Origin: Trichomonas vaginalis G3
Lineage: Eukaryota; Parabasalia; Trichomonadida; Trichomonadidae
Assembly: GCF_026262505.1 (NCBI RefSeq)
Contig: NC_067203.1
Span: forward strand, 868,001-932,000
Direction of reading: 5' to 3'
DNA: 64,000 nucleotides
Shown piece by piece: positions 20,190 through 30,351 of this stretch. Within the stretch, counting starts at the first letter, position 1, and each line of letters begins with the position of its first letter. The notes below the pieces were generated by a model. That model was not told where the DNA came from. It did no database searches and was given only the letters and a program-made list of their open reading frames with translations. The position numbers were made by a program, and so were the translations under genes.

Positions 20190-21043
20190 ATGTATAGACA
20201 AATACCTTTATCTGTTGCGTTCAGTAGTGAAAACCCTGACGTCAAAATAAAGGGGAACAGAGTAACGTTTAAGTTTCCAACAGACTGGATTGTGAACATA
20301 AATGAAGAGAAGTACATTGGCATAACATCTATGTATATAACACGTGCTTTCAGAAAGGTTGACTTTATACTTCAAGTCGAGATAGAAAATGACGAACAGT
20401 CTTTAAGCGCCCAAAACATTCACATATACAAATACTTCAATGACAGTACGACGTTAGAAGACTGTATAATTACATTTTACGAAAATTTTCAAAGAAGTTT
20501 AACATTGAAGTACAAACTTTACAGCCTTTACGTGATTTTGCAGAACTGAAAGAAGAAGGAATTGTAGAAAGATTAATAGCTTTTCATTACGAGTTTGTAG
20601 CAAATGCTGATGGAACTCATGACCGTCAATTCATTGTATTCTCACCATTCAATGAAGTAGCTAAAAAGAAAAAAAATCCATTACGTATAAGATTTCAAAT
20701 CTCTGAACCAAGTGATGATTTCAAGAATGTTTTCAATTATGATGCAATGCTTCCGAGGAAAAATGAATTTTCAAAGATTGTAACACCTGGCATTTGGGAT
20801 AGAAAGCAAGCTATATTATATTCAAACTTAAGTAAGGGAGTTGAAAATGAGTTCATAGGTCATACAAGAACTACACCACTTCCTAACCCTAAATACTATA
20901 AATTAACTGGCTTCAATCGTGAGTTTTGGATAGACATGTTCTCCACTCATGACCATAACTGCCCAGTGTTCTTACCTCCAGACCATAAGGACTGTCTCTA
21001 CATTGAAGCACAACTCTTAAACTCTACAATTGCTGTATTGTAA
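20190..21043 (+). pseudogene. Penton/minor capsid-like gene, group 2, broken
   Basis: The start follows TTTTTATCCGCATTAAATG. The fragments resemble the proteins at 38615-39496 and 47234-48082: an early FPTDWIVNINEEKYIGI segment (compare YPRHWVEYVGGEKAIEI) and a C-terminal VFLPPDHKDCLYIEAQL (compare VVLPKDGKDGLIIEMIL). The group is beta-rich and about 280-295 residues long, fitting a single jelly-roll vertex or minor capsid protein. About one break. Element A therefore has two genes of this group. Confidence 0.55.
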
Positions 21044-21094
21044 AATCTACGCTAGTTTTATTTTTTTCTGAAAATTTTTATTTGAGTGAAAGGC

Positions 21095-21661
21095 ATGGAA
21101 GGTGAAGGACATTGGCAAACACTCGAACATGACAATGACTATGAAATCTTTTCAGAGTACCCATATCCAATTAGGCGCATAAGTAACAAAAGAGTTGTAA
21201 GTGAGTTTGACAACGGTGATGGTTATATTTGTGTTTATTTAAACAAACATAAACTCTTTAAGCATAAAATTGTTGCAAATCAATTTATACCGAATCCTGA
21301 AGGACTTCGAGAAGTAGACCATATAAACAGAGACAGAGGAGACTTTCATATCTCAAACTTAAGGTGGGTGTCGAGAAGACAAAACATGAGAAATATTTCT
21401 GGTTCGAATGGCTATTGGTTTGACATTGTAGACACTCTTCCTGAAGATGCTGTTGAAATTATACAATACTCTAAATTTACTCTAGAAAATTACTACTATG
21501 TCCCAAGTGAAGATGTCTTTTACTATTTCATGGGAACTCAATACAGACGAATGAATGTCTTAAGACAGTATAGCAAAGATTATATAAACATTACAGATGT
21601 AGAAGGAAGAAGAACAAAGCTGTCTATTGCAAAGTTTAAGAGAGACAATGGTTATACATAA
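21095..21661 (+). CDS. HNH endonuclease with NUMOD4-like N-terminus (188 aa)
   Basis: ATG at 21095. N-terminal W-x-T-L...YEIFSEYPYPIRR is the NUMOD4-like lead seen in phage and viral HNH proteins. It is followed by HKIVANQF and the HNH core VDHINRDRGDFHISNLRWVS (His, Asn and second His visible) and QNMRN. The last 60 residues form a recognition-like domain related to the TIR protein at 16555-16875. Members nick or cut DNA and often behave as free-standing homing nucleases. It looks whole. It lies between the penton-like gene and the polymerase and could be an independent passenger. Confidence 0.82.
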   Translation: MEGEGHWQTLEHDNDYEIFSEYPYPIRRISNKRVVSEFDNGDGYICVYLNKHKLFKHKIVANQFIPNPEGLREVDHINRDRGDFHISNLRWVSRRQNMRNISGSNGYWFDIVDTLPEDAVEIIQYSKFTLENYYYVPSEDVFYYFMGTQYRRMNVLRQYSKDYINITDVEGRRTKLSIAKFKRDNGYT

Positions 21662-21767
21662 ATGACAAAAATATATGACCTCATTATTTTTATCACGAAT
21701 GACCTCATTGCTGACAAAAATAAATGACCTCAGAACTTCAACTTACGAATAAAGCTTGTTTTAGTCG

Positions 21768-24700
21768 TTATTGAGAAGTTAAACTTTTCAGCAAAGCAAG
21801 GACTAGAAGACTTACATAAGTAAATCCAATCTCTTGACCATCATGAAGTGCTTTGTAAAGTTTCATTAAACTGAACTCAGAGTCTTTGTCATATGTTCCA
21901 ACAGGTATGTGAATGTTCTTATCTTCATTGTAATAGCATTGTATAGCTTCAGGAAACATTTCATTAGCTGTTAAAGCAAGAACGTCTTGTTTTACACCTT
22001 TACAACGTGCATGAAATGCAACTTCATTTAAATCATTCGTGAGTAAGTCTATGTAAGTCTTCTTTCCACAAAATATTGACTTGTATGCTAAACTTTGTTT
22101 TCCAGGTGTTATTTCTGCGAAGTCAGAATGGAACTGACCTAATGTTTTACCAATAAGTTCTCTACCGTATCTCTTCTGAAATCCTGAGCTAACAGTGGGA
22201 TGTCTTCATTGAAAATATGCATGCTATCGCAGTCCTGGTAAAATATTTGAAGACCCATATCTTCAGCAGTACAGAATACTTCACACATTATTCTCTTCGA
22301 CATAGACAGAATGTTAACACCAAGTGGACAGAAGTTAAAGTGTCTGCAAATGCTTTTCGTTAGCTTGAAAATAGTTTTATCTGAACCATCCAAACCTTCG
22401 AACTTCACTATATGGTTGTAGTTTCTGATGGCATATCTTATAGCATCTTTGTCATTTACTATGGTTATTTTTGACTCAATAGGAGATAGAATAGTTTTGC
22501 CATAAATACTGTTCAGAATGAGCTTTATATTTTCTTGCAAAGGATTTCCTTCTTTCTTATACTTTAACCTTAACTCAAACAACTTCTTTACTTCATCTCT
22601 TATTCTAATATCTCTGTTTCCATCGTAATAGTATCCTTGCAACACTTCACATTTGACACCTTGATATTTTATGAGGTCTTGTAATGTTATATGGTCAACA
22701 TACATTAAACAGCAAGTGTTTGAACTTCTGGGAACGTTAAGTTCTGGATTTAGTTCAGGGTCACAAACTATTAAAGGAAAGTGTCTATGTATTCCAATCT
22801 CTGTTATCTTAATGAGAACAAAGAAGCCAGACATAAACTTTTCACCAATGGGTTCCTTTTGGTCGTCATCGAATAAATGTCTCATGAGATACTCTGTGCT
22901 TAACATTTCTTTCTTCATAACCTTTGGAATACCTTCTAAAGTATAAAGTCTTGCTATAGCTGATGGATATAATGAAACAGCGTCGAAGTCAGCAATGAGT
23001 TTCTTTTCGCTCTTTTGTTTAATGTTATCTGACAGCATACATCTTCCACCTTGAATGCATCTCGAAATAAACTCTCTTGGTTTATTTGAGAGGTCATATA
23101 AATTTCCATTCGGGAAGTACACTCTGTTCTCAAACAATTTGTTAGCAATTGAACAAATACTAACGTAGTCATAAACGTTTAAATCAAATTCTTTCAATAT
23201 GTCATTGCGGAACTTAACAAAACCTTCTCTTAAAATTCTTACATCTTGTTTGCAATAAAATGTGCTATACTTTTCTAAGTCGAAGTGGTTCTCATCTATT
23301 CTGCAACCTTTGATGGAATCTATGTTTTTCATGAATGTATCTGCATCCCGGATAAACTTACATGCTTCAGAAATGACACCAGTTCTGTTGTCATTTGCTA
23401 ACAAAACACTGCTGTAGTAGTTGTATGGAAATACTTCTTTCGGTCCTGTTTGTAAGTTAAACATAGCAGGAAATAGTTTAAGCTTCTTATTTATAACACT
23501 GTAAGAGTCTTTTATAATAATTGCCCTTCCTTTATATAAGCCAGTTATTTGCATTGTTCGTGAACCTTTAATGATGGGAGTTCCTTTCACTTCTGTCATG
23601 TGTCTTAAGATGAAGTTTATATCATAACTGAGGTTATGGAAATATATTAAACTCTTGTCAGGAAGTCGCTCCAAAAATTCTGTTGCACAGTTCTGACCCC
23701 AAATGCTTTCACTCACTGAACCATCTTCACTGTCGTAACAGATGTTAAAAGCTTTATGAAAGCCGTCTGTGCTACACTCAAAGTCAGCAAAGAAAACGTG
23801 CTCAGGAATGAACTTACACTTATTTATTTACTTCTTTTGACTCGGCTTTCTTCTTCAGTTGTACACAATACTTTGGAGCATATGTCAAATCTTTAAATGG
23901 TGCAAGGTTCTGTTTATATAAGTCAGTCGTATATGTGAAAAGTTCTCCATAAGAAATAGGTTCGAAATATTTGCACTCCCACAATGTTTTCATAACATCC
24001 CATAACGGTGTTGTTCTATCATAACGAACTACATATTTATCTTCTCTCTTTGTATAAATCTTCATTTGTTTCTCAATGTTCATTCCACCACACTTTCAGA
24101 TTTCTATATAGTTGCGAATGAAATATGTTGTCATTGGTAATCTTTCATTTAGCATGTAGTGGTCTTCAACAAGAAGTAAGTCAATAGTTCGAACAGTTTC
24201 ACATTCTTTTGGTATGTATCTCTTTATTTCATTATGTCTTGAGTCATTGAAATAACCAATGGTAACATTAAATGCTATACCTGTTGCGTCAGAAATTTCT
24301 TGTACTTTACTTTGAGGAAAGTCTCTAACACGAATGACTTCTCTCATGTGGTCAATAGTCTCTCCATCTACTCCAGCCTGAATGCAAGCATAAACGAAAC
24401 AATTGTCTTCTGTCATAAGTGCTGCAGTTCTTTTGTTCAGTTCATTGAAGATTTGGTAGCGTTCAAGATTTATAGGTAATGTGCAAAGATACTTCCAGAA
24501 CTGACCGCTTCTCTTCTTATAAAACTTCTTTTCACCATTATCTTTCCAAAAGCTTTCTATAAGTGCTGGGTTTCCTGTTTGCTTAAGAGCTTCCAAAATG
24601 GCTTTCTGGTCATTTGTCAGTGTGCTTTCATCTCTATATGGTCTCTTTTTTGGTTTGCCTTTCTTTACATCTGACATCGTTAAGCCTTCATATTCTGTTA

Positions 24701-25502
24701 AATCATACATCTTTATTTCAGTAAGATTCTTTATGTTTGTCAAGAAGAAGTCATAGTGCATTTCAACAATACCTGCAGCATTTGCTTCTATCTCTGATAT
24801 AAAGTTCTCCTTCAAGAGCTGATGTAGTAATGTTCCAATATTATTGAGGTTTAACGTAGAACATTCATACTTTCCACCAAGTTTATAACATACCATCCAT
24901 CTCTGTTGTGAGTTTATTTTAATTTTCTCTAAGAGTCTCATGAAAACCTTACCGAAATGTTTGTGTAAGTAGTCTCTGTTTGGTTCATCTAAAGCTTCGA
25001 TGTTAAAGTCAATGAGTCTATTGCCTGACTTCACATTTCTCTTCCTATTCTCTTCATCTTTCTTTAACCATCTCTCACCTTCTTTTGGTTTGTCGTCAAT
25101 GGAACGAATGACATCGTTAGCTTTGCGAACTTGTTCTATAGCGCTCTTAAACATCTCTCTTCTCTGTTGTTTCAGTGTGTCGTCTCTTCTTCTTGTTTCA
25201 CCAACGTTTGCATTTGTTATGTCAAACATTTCTCTTCTTACTTCATGAGGTACTGAACGTCTATGATATAAGTCAATAGCAACGTCATTTAAAGGAAATG
25301 CTCTTGCATGGACTTCGTCCTCGCCGCGTTGCGGCTTTATGAACTCATGAATTCTATCATAACTTATTGCACCATTATAGTCTTTAATGAAGTCAGCGAG
25401 TGCTTTTTTGTTTGTTGCGTAATGTTTTGCTACTTCTATGTTAGCTTCTGTAAGAAGTTGTTTTATTTCCGAGTGTTCTAACTTAGACAACTTCCGATAC
25501 AT
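21768..25502 (-). pseudogene. Protein-primed family B DNA polymerase of element A, broken
   Basis: The span begins at the ATG of MYRKLSKLEHSEIKQLL. The N-terminal third resembles the polymerase at 52015-54168, including a DNCFVYACIQAGVD segment followed by YMLNERLP, typical of Maverick polymerases ahead of the exonuclease. Further on are exonuclease-like NLSYDINFI, palm motif A DFDAVSLYPSA, motif B KLILNSIYGK and motif C YQDCDSMHI. It would copy element DNA from a terminal protein primer. About three to four breaks; not functional as it stands. It is divergent from 25593. Confidence 0.9.
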
Positions 25503-25592
25503 CTTTAGTAGGAAATAAAAAAATATTTTTTGAAAAAATTAGATTAGATTTTTTTAAGTTATTTTTCAAAATAATTTAATATTTTTATTTTA

Positions 25593-26066
25593 ATGAAACA
25601 CATGCAAGATTGCAAGTTCTTTTCATACAATGCTCTCGCTACTGCCATCAAGAATGAGTTCAATAATGCTTCAAATGTTAATGTTATCTTTAACAAGAAG
25701 TTTGTGAAAGAATCTAAGTTTGGTCAGTATGTCAGACCATTAGCTATCGTCATTGACCGCAAACGTTATACTTCACAAGAGTTAGCAGTAGTTTTGAAAC
25801 AAAAGAGTTTCTTCGTGAATGTCAAAGATACTCATTATACTGTCATAAAGAACTCTAACATTGACTTCTTCAGTATTGCTTTAAATCTTTCCGAACAGAA
25901 AGAATATAAGAAGGGTGAAACAAATGTGAAATATTATCCTTCATCTCTGAAGACAATAACGAACAAAGATGTTATACAGAAATTCTTACCAAAGGTTGAA
26001 GAAGCTTCTATTGACATTGACGAAGGAAGTGAAATGGTTGAAGAAATAGACCCTGAAGCTATTTAA
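25593..26066 (+). CDS. Unrecognised element protein (157 aa) with acidic tail
   Basis: An intact frame starting MKHMQDCKFFSYNALATAIK; mixed alpha/beta with many Lys and Val, ending in a Glu/Asp-rich tail (EEASIDIDEGSEMVEE). The start is preceded by TTTTTATTTTAATG. It is divergent from the polymerase, from which it is separated by 90 bp of very AT-rich DNA. The acidic tail recalls ssDNA-binding proteins, but there is no firm motif. Function is unknown. Confidence 0.5.
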   Translation: MKHMQDCKFFSYNALATAIKNEFNNASNVNVIFNKKFVKESKFGQYVRPLAIVIDRKRYTSQELAVVLKQKSFFVNVKDTHYTVIKNSNIDFFSIALNLSEQKEYKKGETNVKYYPSSLKTITNKDVIQKFLPKVEEASIDIDEGSEMVEEIDPEAI

Positions 26067-26084
26067 GCAAAAATATATTTTTGG

Positions 26085-26300
26085 TTAGTCTTCATATCGA
26101 TATTTTACAACAATTCCCCAATGTATAAACTTTTCATACGCTTTTTCATAAGCTTTATATACCTTCAGAAATTTTGCATAATCTTTAGAAGCATTTAGAT
26201 ATTGTTTAAATGCTTTGTATGTCTTCAGAAATTTTGCATAATCTTTTACATGTTGTTCGTTCTCTTCTTCTGTCATGAGTTCCGAATATTCTAAATTCAT
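26085..26300 (-). CDS. Small helical repeat protein (71 aa)
   Basis: Contains two copies of KDYAKFLKxYKA followed by a third partial copy, in a Lys/Tyr/Glu-rich helical protein. It is convergent with the preceding gene, and follows the KilA-N gene on the same strand. No known family; short repeats suggest internal duplication. Confidence 0.4.
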   Translation of the reverse strand: MNLEYSELMTEEENEQHVKDYAKFLKTYKAFKQYLNASKDYAKFLKVYKAYEKAYEKFIHWGIVVKYRYED

Positions 26301-26354
26301 GTTCTTTCATATGAGATAAAATTTTATAAAAAAATAAAATTAGCTTAGATTTTT

Positions 26355-27182
26355 TTATTCTTCCTCTTTGAAGTTATCGAAATATTCTGTTATTTTTTCC
26401 TTCAGTAATGTTAAGTCTTCTTTGAATGTAAGTATTGTGCAACCTTTGATGTCATAGTGTGTTTGAGGAAGAGTATTTTTGACAATTTCCTTTATTTGCT
26501 CATTCGGTGTCATTGAAATCGGTAAGTTTTCACGATAGAACCAGTTTCTGTCAGATTTATATATTTTAGCTAAGTCATAAAAGCTCTTGTTGTTTCTTCT
26601 GACTAAATGCAACATAACCACATCTTTATCTTCTTCTTTCTCCAACTCTTCAGTATATATCATATACTTATAACTCTTTTCCTTTCCTTTTGGTACCGAA
26701 CGCGGTATTCTTTTCTGTATGCTTTTGTCTTTGGATTCAATGACTTCATCTTTTGCTTGAAGTTTCTTTTCCATCTCTCCACGTTCTGCTTTATATAGTT
26801 CATCTAACATCATGAAAATATAACAAGCATAACGAGGTGAAGCCCACATTGCTACAGCGTTTACTAAAAGTCTATGAACATAATAACCTTTCAAACCAGG
26901 AGCCAAATTCTTGCGATTTTCGTACGGAATCTCTTCTCTCGGTTTTCCGAGGGAAGCAATCATATGAGGAAATTCTTCTAAAAGTTCTTTTGTCTGTTGG
27001 TTTTCAAACCAATGATATGCTTGCTTTGTAGAACGAAGAGCGTTCATTATACTTTGCATTTGGTACATATCGTCTTTGACCGAACGAATGAGGCGAAGTT
27101 GTTTGTTATACTGTATGTATTCGTATTCTTCATTTATAGCTTCATGGACTATAACTGTTGTTGTGTTCTCTGATGTTGACAT
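26355..27182 (-). CDS. KilA-N domain protein with C-terminal helical domain
   Basis: I choose the ATG at 27182 (MSTSENTT) over one six codons upstream because the upstream ATG lies inside a leader shared with neighbouring genes. The KilA-N core occupies about residues 60-125 (YHWFENQQTKELLEE...YYVHRLLVNAVAMWASPRYA). A coiled coil and a C-terminal domain like those of poxvirus/NCLDV KilA-N proteins follow. KilA-N is a DNA-binding domain of large DNA viruses and phages. Looks whole. It neighbours a second KilA-N gene, so these are paralogues. It could bind the iterons; that is inference. Confidence 0.8.
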   Translation of the reverse strand: MSTSENTTTVIVHEAINEEYEYIQYNKQLRLIRSVKDDMYQMQSIMNALRSTKQAYHWFENQQTKELLEEFPHMIASLGKPREEIPYENRKNLAPGLKGYYVHRLLVNAVAMWASPRYACYIFMMLDELYKAERGEMEKKLQAKDEVIESKDKSIQKRIPRSVPKGKEKSYKYMIYTEELEKEEDKDVVMLHLVRRNNKSFYDLAKIYKSDRNWFYRENLPISMTPNEQIKEIVKNTLPQTHYDIKGCTILTFKEDLTLLKEKITEYFDNFKEEE

Positions 27183-27270
27183 TACTGTCTTTACATACAA
27201 AATAAAAAAATAAATAAAAATAAAACTAACTTTATTTTCTGACTTTCACAAAAGACCAAAAATAAACGCT

Positions 27271-27882
27271 TTACATGTATTTTTCAGCAACTTCGTCAAA
27301 TAATTTTATAGCTTTATCTATCTCATCTACTTCAAACGTTTCTTTACCTTTCGTGGGAGCACCATACATTTTCTCAAAAACTTCAAGCAGTTCTGTTTCA
27401 GCAGCTCTCATATCATTAACAAACACAACCTTGACTCTATTGACTGTACTGTCATATCTTTGAGTTATATTATATGTCCTTCCTATCTTATATCTTTTTG
27501 TGTTGAAGTCCTTCGGTTTCTGAACGATGTAAAGTAAGCCTTCACTGCAACGTTCCGTATCGAATGAACCATATGTTATGAAGTTATATCCAACAACTGG
27601 GTCTAACCATAACAAAACTATTGGTATAAGACTTTTGTCTATAAGATATGCTCTTGTTCCATGAAATGCTACTGATATCATAAGCTCAGGATTTCTTGTC
27701 AAAATTTTCTGAGTTGAAGCATTTCTAACCCAGTCGTTTGTTTTCTTTCCAGATGGAGATATAATGTCTGACAAAGAATATTTGTTGTATTTCTTTGAGT
27801 ATCTTACGTTTAAATCACCTATTCTAACCACTTTGGTGTCATTGTCTATCTTTCTAACTGTTTCAAACTCAATGTTTGTCAT
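27271..27882 (-). CDS. KilA-N plus T5orf172 (GIY-YIG-like) nuclease protein
   Basis: Start taken at the second ATG, as for the neighbouring KilA-N gene, since both share the leader TTTTGTATGTAAAGACAGTA. Residues 20-100 are a KilA-N domain (VRYSKKYNKYSLSDIISPSG, then NDWVRNAST, VLLWLDPVVGYNFITY). The last 75 residues (LLYIVQKPKDFN, YKIGRT, AAETELLEVFEKMYG) match the T5orf172 fold, a GIY-YIG-like nuclease found fused to KilA-N in phages and giant viruses. It looks whole. Probably a DNA-binding nuclease or regulator. Confidence 0.8.
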   Translation of the reverse strand: MTNIEFETVRKIDNDTKVVRIGDLNVRYSKKYNKYSLSDIISPSGKKTNDWVRNASTQKILTRNPELMISVAFHGTRAYLIDKSLIPIVLLWLDPVVGYNFITYGSFDTERCSEGLLYIVQKPKDFNTKRYKIGRTYNITQRYDSTVNRVKVVFVNDMRAAETELLEVFEKMYGAPTKGKETFEVDEIDKAIKLFDEVAEKYM

Positions 27883-27953
27883 TACTGTCTTTACATACAA
27901 AATAACTAATGAAATTCATTATTTTTGTGCTGAATTCAATAAAAATAATGTTG

Positions 27954-28011
27954 AGGTGAAGAGGTGAGATCTCACCTGTTTTTTCACCTGTTTTTTCACC
28001 TCTTTTTTCAC
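27954..28011. promoter_or_regulatory. Palindromic iteron, left flank of gene cassette
   Basis: GGTGAAGA + GGTGAGATCTCACC (palindrome 27963-27976) + three CACCTnTTTTTT units. It marks the 3' side of the cassette gene and lies upstream of the T5orf172 gene. It is preceded by TGAATTCAATAAAAATA, which recurs beyond the right iteron. Confidence 0.7.
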
Positions 28012-28963
28012 AAGCGTTTTACATGAATTGTACGATGTATATTTGAAATCCTAAACAATTTCGTAGCTTCTATTTCTTCTTTTAGTACATCGAATGTTTT
28101 AACAATGCCGAAGGTTTCTTTATACTTCTTCTTGACGTCAGATAAAGGAAATCTTCTGCTGTTGGATAGTTTTTATTAAGAAATGTCAACATATCCATTT
28201 TATCTTCTGCTGGCTTTTCTGCTTCTTTCTTTAAGTCTGCATAGTCGTTTCGCATTCTTTCTATCTCTTTGACTGAGTAGTTATATTTTCTTATTGCTGC
28301 TTTACATTTTGAACATTGCGGCATCGTTTTTGCGTTATACATTGAAATAAAACCAGCTAGAAAAACTAAGCGTCAATGGTTCTTTAACTCAAAATGCTGG
28401 TTTTTGTTCATTCCATACTTACCTCTTCTATCTTTATCTCTTATCTGCCATACACATTTTGCAACTAATGAAACAAAGTTATCGTATGTCTTAAATTCTT
28501 CGGATTTGTAAAGGTCAGAAATATTTTTATAAACCATGTCGCAATCTTTGTCCATAACTTTATGGTTGCAATGAAAACCAAGGAATTCATAATTTACTTT
28601 ACGTATGAATTTCTTAATTTCTACTGAGTCAGTTGCTTTGACTTCAATTTCGTCGAATTCAGGAATAGTTAGTTTTTGCTGCTGAATTTCAGGTAGTTTA
28701 GGCAAATGGTCGATGAGGTCCTCCATTTCATAAAGATACTGTTCATTTGTTTCATCTTTCGCACTACAGTCTAAATTACTTGTTAAAAGTTCTTGCTTTA
28801 TCTTCTGGATTTCTGTTTCAAAAGTATATGAAGAAGGAATAAAGCTTTTCATCTCTACCAACATTGACGTAGGATTCATGACTAGCGAGTTTGGTGCTGT
28901 AGTTGTGGACAGAGTCCCGCCGTTCGTGGCTTGAATTGTTGTTGTGCCGATTGTTGAAATCAT
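28008..28963 (-). pseudogene. Iteron-flanked cassette gene, copy 1, broken
   Basis: Start MISTIGTTTIQ at 28963, chosen by comparison with the other copy at 58228. Ser/Thr-rich N-terminus, Glu-rich helical middle, then a CSKCKAA two-Cys motif with KEIERMRNDYADLKKEAEKP coiled coil near the C-terminus. Very similar to 58228-59168 over its whole length, in opposite orientation. About two to three breaks. The leader upstream (TTATTTATTTTTTTATTTTG) is shared with the KilA-N genes, so they probably share regulation. Function is unknown; the shared leader and the sequence context suggest a KilA-N-associated accessory protein. Confidence 0.6.
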
Positions 28964-29081
28964 ATCTTTTATACAAAATAAAAAAATAAATAAAAATAAA
29001 ACTAACTTTATTTTTTCTGTCTTAAGGAAATTCATGAAAATTCACGAGAAAGCTAAAGCAATCTGAGCCGCTAAGCGGCGA

Positions 29082-29128
29082 GGGTGAAAAAACAGGTGAG
29101 AAAACAGGTGAGATCTCACCTCTTCACC
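29082..29128. promoter_or_regulatory. Palindromic iteron, right flank of gene cassette
   Basis: Inverted relative to the copy at 27954; palindrome at 29107-29120. A hairpin GCCGCTAAGCGGC lies just upstream (29067-29079). The pair of inverted iterons encloses the cassette gene at both ends. Confidence 0.7.
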
Positions 29129-29226
29129 TAAACATTATTTTTGGTGAATTCAATAAAAATAAATGGTACCATTAATGATATCATGACTGTTCTCATTCAT
29201 GTCTGATTTACATCTAATGAAAAAGT

Positions 29227-30311
29227 TTAGAAGAATTTTCTTATTCTTTCTGGCATATTTTTGTCTTTCCAGTACTCCCGCTCTAATGGTCCCAGATGTG
29301 TTGGCTTTGACTCTCTCAAGTTCTTAGATGGTATAACATCTTCAACGCCTCCTTCATATCTTACTTTATAAGTGTCATCGTTTATGTTATAGCCAAGTAT
29401 TTCAATAACCACTCCTCGCTTTGCTTCGTCAATGGTTTCAGCAAGTTTGCCATTACTACTTTCGACTAATTTGTGACGAGGGTAAAACGCAATAGAGTCG
29501 TCAGCAGCTTTTATAAGATATCCATTACCTTGCGTAGAGTCTACGATATAATAGTTTCTACTTAACCTTAAACGTTTCTTTGTCAACGGTTTGTCGTCAA
29601 GAACTACACGAACTTTTGTTCCAGGAATGAGGGTAAATTGTGTTGAATTTCTGATATTTTGTGTTTGGCTTTGTTTCTTTTGTATATACTTTTCTTCTTG
29701 TTTTTGTGTCATTGAATTTGGTGTATGTCCTGTTGTAGAATGTGTTGAGGAATTATATACTTCGAGAAAATGTTTCATTGTTTCTTCGGTAAAGTCTCGC
29801 TCTTGATTTAAATCTCTGAGCGTTCTTATGAAGCGGTTTATGATGCCGAGTATGTTATGGTTATGGTCTTCAGTAGTGTAGTGAGTTATGTTATGCTTAA
29901 TGAGAAAATCTGTGATTTCATTGCTGAGGTATGCACTGTCTTGGTCTGATGTTAAAGTACTTGGGCTATGTTCTGCCACGAACTTTTGTAAAACTCTTAA
30001 CACTTCACGAGTTCCTTTATTCCTCATTGGATATGCATATGCTTTGCGAGTATTAACATTTATGAAGATGAGGAATGGTTATGTCCTCCTTTTCTGCTTT
30101 GAATGAGAGTGTCAAATTGGTATGCGTCAGGAGTGTTGGAGTAAATTGGTAAAAAGTAGTCGTAAGGGTTTATTTTTGTTTGATGTACAACATTTTTGTC
30201 AAAGAATCTTTTCACTTCAGCTCTGTTAGTAAATCCCCAACTCTTTGCAGCTTCATTGAACTTCTTAAATGACCTCCATGGATGTTGTTCGAATACTTCT
30301 TTCAAGCTCAT
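29227..30311 (-). pseudogene. Maverick (retroviral-type) integrase of element A, broken
   Basis: The span starts MSLKEVFEQHPWRSFKKF, an N-terminal helical region. The DDE core is visible from TLTSDQDSAY and HNILGIINRFIRTLRDLN (regions around the second and third catalytic positions). A C-terminal SH3/chromo-like barrel follows (RGVVIEILGYN...YKVRYEGGVEDVIPSKNL). Integrases of this family insert Maverick DNA and create a short target duplication. About two breaks. It lies between the iteron-bounded cassette and the fibre gene. Confidence 0.85.
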
Positions 30312-30351
30312 TTATGTAAAGTTAAAGATTTTATTCAAGGCTCAAGCGCGT

